Below are positions 14,648 through 18,989 of a stretch of 18,989 nt of DNA, in pieces; within the stretch, counting starts at the first letter, position 1, and each line of letters starts with the position of its first letter. The stretch is from CAZAGT01 sp964484515. Its GTDB lineage: Bacteria > Desulfobacterota > DSM-4660 > Desulfatiglandales > HGW-15. Where the stretch lies: NCBI GenBank assembly GCA_964484515.1, contig CAZAGT010000059.1, positions 1 to 18,989 on the forward strand, written 5' to 3'. The position numbers and the translations under genes were made by a program. Below the pieces are notes generated by a model. The model did no database searches and was not told the origin of the DNA. It was given only the letters and a program-made list of their open reading frames with translations.

Positions 14648-15427
14648 ATGAAGCGTCTGATCGGTCGTTCCGTCTTGTCTCGCTTGGCCCTGCTCTTTAT
14701 CGCCGGTCACTTCTTGACCCCAGCCGCCCAGGCTGACACGCTTGTTGGTTCAAACGCGGACAACCGTCTGAGCGTGGCCTTGGCCGTAAAGCCGGAAGCC
14801 GCGCAGGCCTGGCTACCTGCCCCTTGGCAGGTGGAACCGCTGGCAAAGGGGCCATTCACAGGGGCCAACCTTTTCATCGCCTGCATCGATCGCTTGCTCA
14901 ATCTGGATCCTGCTGGCAAACCGGCCGCAGGGGGGGCGTTCCGTCTGGTGGCGCTCTATGTCCCCGCCAAGAATCCACAGACAGGGGATTCGGCCCTATT
15001 TATCATTCGAGTATACGGACCGCATACGGGTTCCGGCCCTTACAGGAATAGCGTCCAGGCCACGGTCCGCCGAGAGGCCAGCACGAGGGGCGCCGGCTTT
15101 GACCCCGGGACGGGGAATGAGTGGTGGCTGGTTCAGGCCAAGTCCGGCGGGATCATGGAGTTTCAGATGAATTACCGGCGGGCCCTGCCGAAGCGATCGA
15201 CCGGGGAGGCCAGACCCCATTCCAACATCGATCCGACCTTTTTCCGGATGTACCGCTACGACCAAATCATGGACGTGGTCAAAAGCATCCCGGATGACAT
15301 CGATCGAGTGAAGGGCCATCACCTCCGCGTGACTATCCCGGAGCTCGCTGAAATGTTCGATGGAACCGAGCAGCTCGTCGGCATTGCTCTGGTTCCCTGG
15401 TATGGACGGCAAACCTTTCTCCCCTAG
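14648..15427 (+). CDS. Exported protein of unknown function, faintly acetoacetate-decarboxylase-like
   Basis: The product is 259 aa with a clear Sec signal peptide (basic MKRLIGR, hydrophobic LALLFIAGHFL, cleavage after PAAQA near residue 29). The mature part is about 230 aa with no further membrane segment, so it should be periplasmic or secreted. The region at about 38-110 (LSVALAVKPEAAQAWLPAPWQVEPLAKGPFTGANLFIACIDRLL, then RLVALYVPAKN) resembles the beta-rich opening of acetoacetate-decarboxylase-fold proteins. The catalytic lysine context is not evident, so enzymatic activity should not be assumed. AGGAGG 7 bases before the ATG fixes the start. The MBL-fold gene follows on the same strand, with a 55-base repeat in the short gap. 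It could equally be an unnamed conserved family. Confidence 0.8.
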   Translation: MKRLIGRSVLSRLALLFIAGHFLTPAAQADTLVGSNADNRLSVALAVKPEAAQAWLPAPWQVEPLAKGPFTGANLFIACIDRLLNLDPAGKPAAGGAFRLVALYVPAKNPQTGDSALFIIRVYGPHTGSGPYRNSVQATVRREASTRGAGFDPGTGNEWWLVQAKSGGIMEFQMNYRRALPKRSTGEARPHSNIDPTFFRMYRYDQIMDVVKSIPDDIDRVKGHHLRVTIPELAEMFDGTEQLVGIALVPWYGRQTFLP

Positions 15428-15451
15428 GAAGATGGCACAAGGCGCATATAA

Positions 15452-15506
15452 CCACTGAAACATGCCCACGCTCATGGGACGTGGTTTTCTACAACGAAAT
15501 AGAAAT
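15452..15506 (+). repeat. 55-base hairpin repeat, copy 2, covering the MBL gene start
   Basis: It matches 965-1019 at 49 of 55 positions. CCACG...CGTGG can pair, and CCCA...TGGG gives an alternative stem in this copy. It ends exactly at the ATG (15505) of the MBL-fold gene and includes an in-frame GTG (15481). Because the same sequence occurs in non-coding DNA, translation of this part is unlikely. Confidence 0.65.
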
Positions 15507-16380
15507 GGAAGAAATCAGGGAAAACATCTTTTTCGTCCCTGGAGAAGGAAAGGGCCGCTTTCCCTTTTCCCATTCCGTCCTGATCAAGGACGGCATCAAT
15601 GTCCTGATCGATGCCGGCTGTGGTGTCAGCCGGCTTCAGGCAATCCAGGAAGAATTGCCCCTCGATATGGTGATTTACTCCCATGCCCACACAGACCATT
15701 GCGCCGGGTGTTGGACCTTCCCTCCGGAGATCGTCTGTGGACCGGAGCAATGGAGCTCGGTCACCGGCAACCTGCAGCAAATGGCCCGGCGTTTCATCCC
15801 CGCCGAGTTTCAGGAAGATTGGATGGGGTTTATGCGCGACCAAGCGGGATTTAAGGATTTTCGCCCCGGACGAGTTTTCCATGACAACCAGACTTTCGAC
15901 TTCGGCAGCATCAAGATGGAGACCGTGTACACTCCCGGACACTGTCAGGATCACTACTGTTTTTATCTCCCGGATGAAAAACTGATGCTGACGACCGACA
16001 TAGATCTCACGCCCTTCGGCCCCTGGTACGGCAATCCTGAATCCGATATTGACGACTTCATCGCTTCCATCAAGAAGTTGAAAGGCTACGATATCAAGAT
16101 CGCCGTCTCCTCCCACAGAGGAGTCCTTGAAAGAGGGTTAGATGCCCTGTTTGATCAGTTCCTTGAGGCCTTTGAGGTGAGGGATCGACAAATCCTCGAT
16201 TTCCTTCGCTCGCCGCGGTCTATGGACGACTTCGTGACCGCCGCGTTGATCTACGGTCGATATCCCTATCGGGAGTCGGTCCTGAAATGCTGGGAGAGTC
16301 AGATGATCGCCAAGCATCTCAAGCGCCTTATCGGCAAGGGACTCATCGCGGAGACCGACGGAAGGTACACCCGTCTTTGA
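15505..16380 (+). CDS. MBL-fold metallo-hydrolase
   Basis: The product is 291 aa from the chosen start. The metal motif HxHxDH is HAHTDH (His60, His62, Asp64, His65). Further ligands fit His146 in VYTPGHCQDH, Asp165 in LTTDID and His near 202 in AVSSHRG. After the core (about 1-210), a C-terminal helical or winged-helix part (about 225-291, MDDFVTAALIYG, IAKHLKRLIGKGLIAETDGRYTRL) resembles the LACTB2/glyoxalase-II-like hydrolases. The substrate cannot be told from sequence. The frame is open back to a GTG at 15481, but that stretch is part of a dispersed repeat, so ATG 15505 is preferred; neither has a good ribosome site. It may be cotranscribed with the exported protein gene, which ends 77 bases earlier. 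Confidence 0.9.
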   Translation: MEEIRENIFFVPGEGKGRFPFSHSVLIKDGINVLIDAGCGVSRLQAIQEELPLDMVIYSHAHTDHCAGCWTFPPEIVCGPEQWSSVTGNLQQMARRFIPAEFQEDWMGFMRDQAGFKDFRPGRVFHDNQTFDFGSIKMETVYTPGHCQDHYCFYLPDEKLMLTTDIDLTPFGPWYGNPESDIDDFIASIKKLKGYDIKIAVSSHRGVLERGLDALFDQFLEAFEVRDRQILDFLRSPRSMDDFVTAALIYGRYPYRESVLKCWESQMIAKHLKRLIGKGLIAETDGRYTRL

Positions 16381-16633
16381 ATCGCTTCGCACCTGCCTGA
16401 ATCATCCCCATCCCATTACGCGGCCTGGGCTTTTTTACTTGACAAGCAACGCGAAGAGACGAAATAAAATCGCATTCCCGCAGCCTGAACCCGGAAAGTG
16501 TAAAGCCCATTCGCTTCAAGCGGAGCGCCCCGCCAGATTGGGGCTCGCGAATGAGCGGGCCGCCTGCATAAGGGCACGGAACCCTGTCTTCTCGTATGAG
16601 ACTTCATGAGATGAGGTCTGTGATACCTTATCG

Positions 16634-16848
16634 CCCGGCCATGGGGGTCTCTTTTCAAGAAACGAAACGTCACCTGCTCGAACGCCAAAGAGGCTTGCGA
16701 GCAAGGCGGCCGGAGCAGACTCAGAGAATGCGCCAAGGCTGTCAGTCCCGCCTATTCCACGGAGGCCCTCCGGCCGCCTCGGGTAGCGCCTTATGCCGAG
16801 ACAACGCACTCAATTCCTCGTTTTTGAAAAGAGACCCCCATGGCCGGG
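16634..16848. repeat. 215-base foldback (MITE-like) element
   Basis: About 30 bases at 16634-16664 (CCCGGCCATGGGGGTCTCTT...) are repeated inverted at 16819-16848 with a single one-base indel. Inside, AGGCGGCCGGAG (16704-16715) is exactly inverted as CTCCGGCCGCCT (16768-16779). The gaps between outer and inner arms are 39 bases on both sides, and weak pairing (GAATGCG with CGCCTATTC) continues toward the centre. The whole is an imperfect palindrome with no transposase. No target duplication is evident. Confidence 0.75.
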
Positions 16849-16986
16849 ACAACAGCCGTCGGACAATCTCAAAATGTCAAATTCGAGTGCTAAGTTCATG
16901 AAGTTTCCAGGTTGCTCAACCTGGGCGCCTCTGCGGCCAGCGCCGGCACTGACAAATAACACGTACGAGACACTTTCAAAATTGGA

Positions 16987-17147
16987 GGTGTGCCGTTTTT
17001 CTGCTGCACAAGGCGGCACAAGGGTCTTCACCGAGGCGCAAGAATTCCCCGGTTTGAGGCAAAAACAAAAAGAGTCTTCATCTTATCTTTCCTTATGCCC
17101 CATGCCTTGCGCCTTAAGCCTTTCATATACGTCGCAAGTGGAAACCC
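16987..17147 (+). repeat. Dispersed repeat, copy B
   Basis: This is the second copy of the repeat at 1045-1228, in the same orientation. It is shorter because it lacks the internal 21-base duplication and the terminal perfect hairpin. It ends about 60 bases before the ilvD start, so it may be part of the ilvD leader. The open frame upstream of ilvD (from 16990) runs through it and should not be taken as coding. Confidence 0.75.
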
Positions 17148-17195
17148 TTTGACAATCCCGGCTTGTCGGGAGTCAGAAGGAAAAGTGCCATTTCC

Positions 17196-17201
17196 AGGAG
17201 G
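17196..17201 (+). promoter_or_regulatory. Ribosome binding site that decides the ilvD start
   Basis: AGGAGG lies 7 bases before the ATG at 17209. The open frame continues upstream to 16990 through a dispersed repeat, so this site is what fixes the true start. Confidence 0.85.
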
Positions 17202-17208
17202 AGACACC

Positions 17209-18885
17209 ATGAAGAGAAGCGACAAAATCCTGCAGCGCCCGGAGTTCTCTTTGAATCGCGGGCTTTTTAAGTCGATGGGGTACTCGGACGACGACCTCGG
17301 CCGGCCCCTGATCGGAGTCGTAAACACTTGGAACACGTTGGTTCCGGGTCATTTCAATCTGAACCTGGTCAGCGATTACGTCAAACGGGGGATCTACCGT
17401 GGCGGCGCAACGGCCGTGGAATTCGGAGGCATTGCGGCCTGCGACGGAACCGCACAGGGACACGTGGGCATGCATTACATCCTTCCGTCGCGAGAGATTA
17501 TCTGCAACGAGATCGAGATCATGGTGCAAGCCCATCAACTGGACGCTATGGTGCTACTGGGATCCTGCGACAAGATCGTACCGGGGATGCTCATGGCGGC
17601 TGCAAGATTGGACATCCCCGCCATCCTGGTTCCGGGCGGGCCGATGCTGGGCGGCGTCTTTTTCGACGGCCGCAAGTCCGACATGACCACCTGTTCCGAA
17701 GCCCTCGGCATGCTGCGACGCGGCGCGATCAGTGAGGAGGAATTTGTCGATCTGGAGGAATTGGCAGGCCCCTCCTGTGGGTCATGTGCCTTCTTCGGGA
17801 CGGCCAACACGATGTGCTCTCTCTCCGAGGCCATGGGCATGACCCTGCCGGGCGGTGCCTTGATCCCCGCGACCCACGCCGAGCGCCTCCGACTCGCGCA
17901 GGCGTCCGGCCTCGCGATCTGCAAACTCGTCAAGGAGGGCATCAACGCCCGCAAGATCATCACGAAGGAATCCCTCCGGAACGCGATCCGGGTATGCCTG
18001 GGCGTGGGCGGTTCGACCAACGCGGTCCTCCACCTCTCCGCGGTTGCCTACGAAGCCGAGGCGGACATCGATGTCATGGAGACCTTTGACGAGTACAGCA
18101 AGAACACGCCCCAGATCGCCAAGGTAAATCCGGCGGCCAAGTGGGATATGGAGGACTTCTGGAAGGCCGGCGGGATCCCCAGGGTAGTGGAGCGCATGGC
18201 GCCCCTCCTCAACAAAGATGTCATGACCTGTAGCGGCGCCACATTAGACGAGAACATCAAGGAGACCCGGTATCGCTTCCCTAAGAACGAGGAAATCATC
18301 AAGACCCTGGATGAGCCCTTCCAGAAAGCGGATGGTCTGGCAGTGCTTCGGGGGAATCTGGCCCCGGATACGGGGGTAAGCAAGCCTGCGGCCATTGATC
18401 CGGCCCTCTGGCAGTTTACGGGTAGGGCTAGGGTGTTCGATTCCGAGGAAGAGGCCAACAAGGCTATCTTAGATAAGCAGATCAAGGAAGGAGACGTGGT
18501 CGTCATCCGATACGAAGGCCCCAAGGGCGGTCCCGGTATGCGCGAAATGTACAAGGCCATGAAGTATCTCTACGGTCTCGGGCTCGCCAAGAAAACGGCC
18601 CTGGTCACGGACGGCAGGTTTTCAGGCACCAACAACGGGTGCTTTATTGGGCATATCTCACCGGAGGCCGCTGAGGGCGGCCCCATCGCCATTGTGAAGG
18701 ATGGGGACCAGATCGAAATCGACATCAAAGCGCGAAAAGTCGAATTAAAAATCACCGACGATGAGATAGCCGCACGACTCAAGGCCTGGCATCGACCGGC
18801 ACCAAAGATCAAGCGTGGATACCTAGCCCTCTATTCGCGACTGGCGAGTTCGGCCGCGGAAGGAGCGGTCATCAAGAACGACTAG
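17209..18885 (+). CDS. ilvD: Dihydroxy-acid dehydratase (IlvD/Edd family)
   Basis: The product is 558 aa, standard length. IlvD removes water from 2,3-dihydroxy-isovalerate and its methyl-valerate homologue, the third common step of valine and isoleucine synthesis, using an iron-sulfur cluster. Visible marks are VVNTWNTLVPGHFNLN (38-52), ACDGTAQGHVGMHYILPSRE (77-96), SCDKIVPGMLMAAARL (119-134), GPSCGSCAFFGTANTM (187-202), RYEGPKGGPGMREM and DGRFSGTNNGCFIGHISPEAAEGGP near the C-terminus. Cys120 and Cys190 or Cys193 are the likely cluster ligands. The VPGH form in place of TPCN resembles the E. coli type. GTNNGCFIGH differs from the usual GGTxGxxIGH, so a paralogue acting on a sugar acid cannot be fully excluded. 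No other branched-chain gene is adjacent. Confidence 0.9.
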   Translation: MKRSDKILQRPEFSLNRGLFKSMGYSDDDLGRPLIGVVNTWNTLVPGHFNLNLVSDYVKRGIYRGGATAVEFGGIAACDGTAQGHVGMHYILPSREIICNEIEIMVQAHQLDAMVLLGSCDKIVPGMLMAAARLDIPAILVPGGPMLGGVFFDGRKSDMTTCSEALGMLRRGAISEEEFVDLEELAGPSCGSCAFFGTANTMCSLSEAMGMTLPGGALIPATHAERLRLAQASGLAICKLVKEGINARKIITKESLRNAIRVCLGVGGSTNAVLHLSAVAYEAEADIDVMETFDEYSKNTPQIAKVNPAAKWDMEDFWKAGGIPRVVERMAPLLNKDVMTCSGATLDENIKETRYRFPKNEEIIKTLDEPFQKADGLAVLRGNLAPDTGVSKPAAIDPALWQFTGRARVFDSEEEANKAILDKQIKEGDVVVIRYEGPKGGPGMREMYKAMKYLYGLGLAKKTALVTDGRFSGTNNGCFIGHISPEAAEGGPIAIVKDGDQIEIDIKARKVELKITDDEIAARLKAWHRPAPKIKRGYLALYSRLASSAAEGAVIKND

Positions 18886-18935
18886 GCGCAATCCAACGAT
18901 AAACGCAGTTGCCGCCTAATCGGTACATTGCTTAA

Positions 18936-18989
18936 CCCTACTGTTGCATAAACAACACGTCGAAAGATGTGGAAAGACAAAAATAACAA
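18936..18989 (-). repeat. Inverted pair, right copy (IS-end-like), reaching the window edge
   Basis: On the plus strand this begins CCCTACTGTTGCATAAACAACACG, 50 bases after the ilvD stop, and runs to the end of the window. It is the inverted counterpart of 14535-14587. If it is an insertion-sequence end, the element lies to the right, outside the window. The 50 bases between ilvD and this block show no clear terminator. Confidence 0.6.

Larger units (their letters stand above)
16381..17208. other. 830-base spacer dominated by two repeat elements
   Basis: Positions 16381-16633 show nothing recognisable apart from a T run after GGCCTGGGC near 16425-16436, which lacks a convincing stem. Then come the foldback element (16634-16848), an unassigned stretch (16849-16986) and the dispersed repeat (16987-17147). 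A TCCCG-GCTTGT-CGGGA hairpin near 17156-17171 precedes the ilvD ribosome site. Short ORFs here on both strands run through the repeats and look non-coding. Confidence 0.6.

Noticed and set aside
16416..16809. Minus-strand ORFs of about 100 aa
   Set aside because: They read through the foldback element and have no ribosome site; similar peptides such as KRDPHGR recur from its two inverted ends, as expected for a repeat.
17149..17177. TTGACA at 17149 as the ilvD promoter
   Set aside because: No acceptable -10 box follows at 16-18 bases; the region forms a hairpin instead.
16990..17208. N-terminal extension of ilvD
   Set aside because: The extra 73 codons lie in a dispersed repeat, and a strong AGGAGG sits 7 bases before ATG 17209 at the normal IlvD N-terminus.

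Overview
This 19 kb window looks like chromosomal DNA from a deltaproteobacterium-like organism (Desulfobacterota in the broad sense). The grounds are the short V1-V2 region of the 16S rRNA fragment at the left edge, the ftsE-ftsX-envC-ctp-yibQ gene order, a selenocysteine-dependent selenium pathway, and gene-poor spacers rich in short dispersed repeats. This placement is by eye and has not been checked by a search. I see no prophage, CRISPR array, tRNA gene or intact transposase.

Layout. Positions 1-347 are the 5' part of a 16S rRNA gene on the minus strand. Its leader carries boxA and two sigma70-type promoters (407-519). A gene-free stretch (520-1271) holds hairpins and three different repeat families. 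Positions 1272-7098 are a minus-strand cell-envelope and division cluster: ftsE, ftsX, a degenerate M23/EnvC-like murein hydrolase activator, a ctpA-type S41 protease and a YibQ-like divergent polysaccharide deacetylase. Upstream of it, on the same strand, is a TolC-family outer membrane protein (7431-8747). Diverging from tolC are an Rrf2 regulator with three cysteines (9094-9531), a LysR regulator resembling the selenium-metabolism group (9627-10562) and, after a 580-base repeat-containing spacer, selD (11145-12197). The selD active-site codon is an in-frame TGA, so selenophosphate synthetase is itself a selenoprotein. Simple ORF calling starts this gene late and loses the active site.

Convergent with selD are a small unknown helical protein (12272-12784) and a beta-lactamase-fold serine hydrolase (12984-14093). 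On the plus strand follow an exported protein of unknown function with a faint resemblance to acetoacetate decarboxylase (14648-15427), an MBL-fold metallo-hydrolase (15505-16380) and an IlvD-type dihydroxy-acid dehydratase (17209-18885).

How the parts work together. FtsEX and the EnvC-like protein form the expected ATP-driven switch for septal peptidoglycan hydrolysis, with Ctp and YibQ as periplasmic or envelope partners. The LysR and SelD genes form a selenium unit. The most unusual content lies in the spacers: a 215-base foldback element (16634-16848), a roughly 160-base dispersed repeat (1045-1228 and 16987-17147), a 55-base hairpin repeat (965-1019 and 15452-15506, the latter covering the start of the MBL gene), and a roughly 53-base inverted pair resembling insertion-sequence ends (14535-14587 and 18936-18989).
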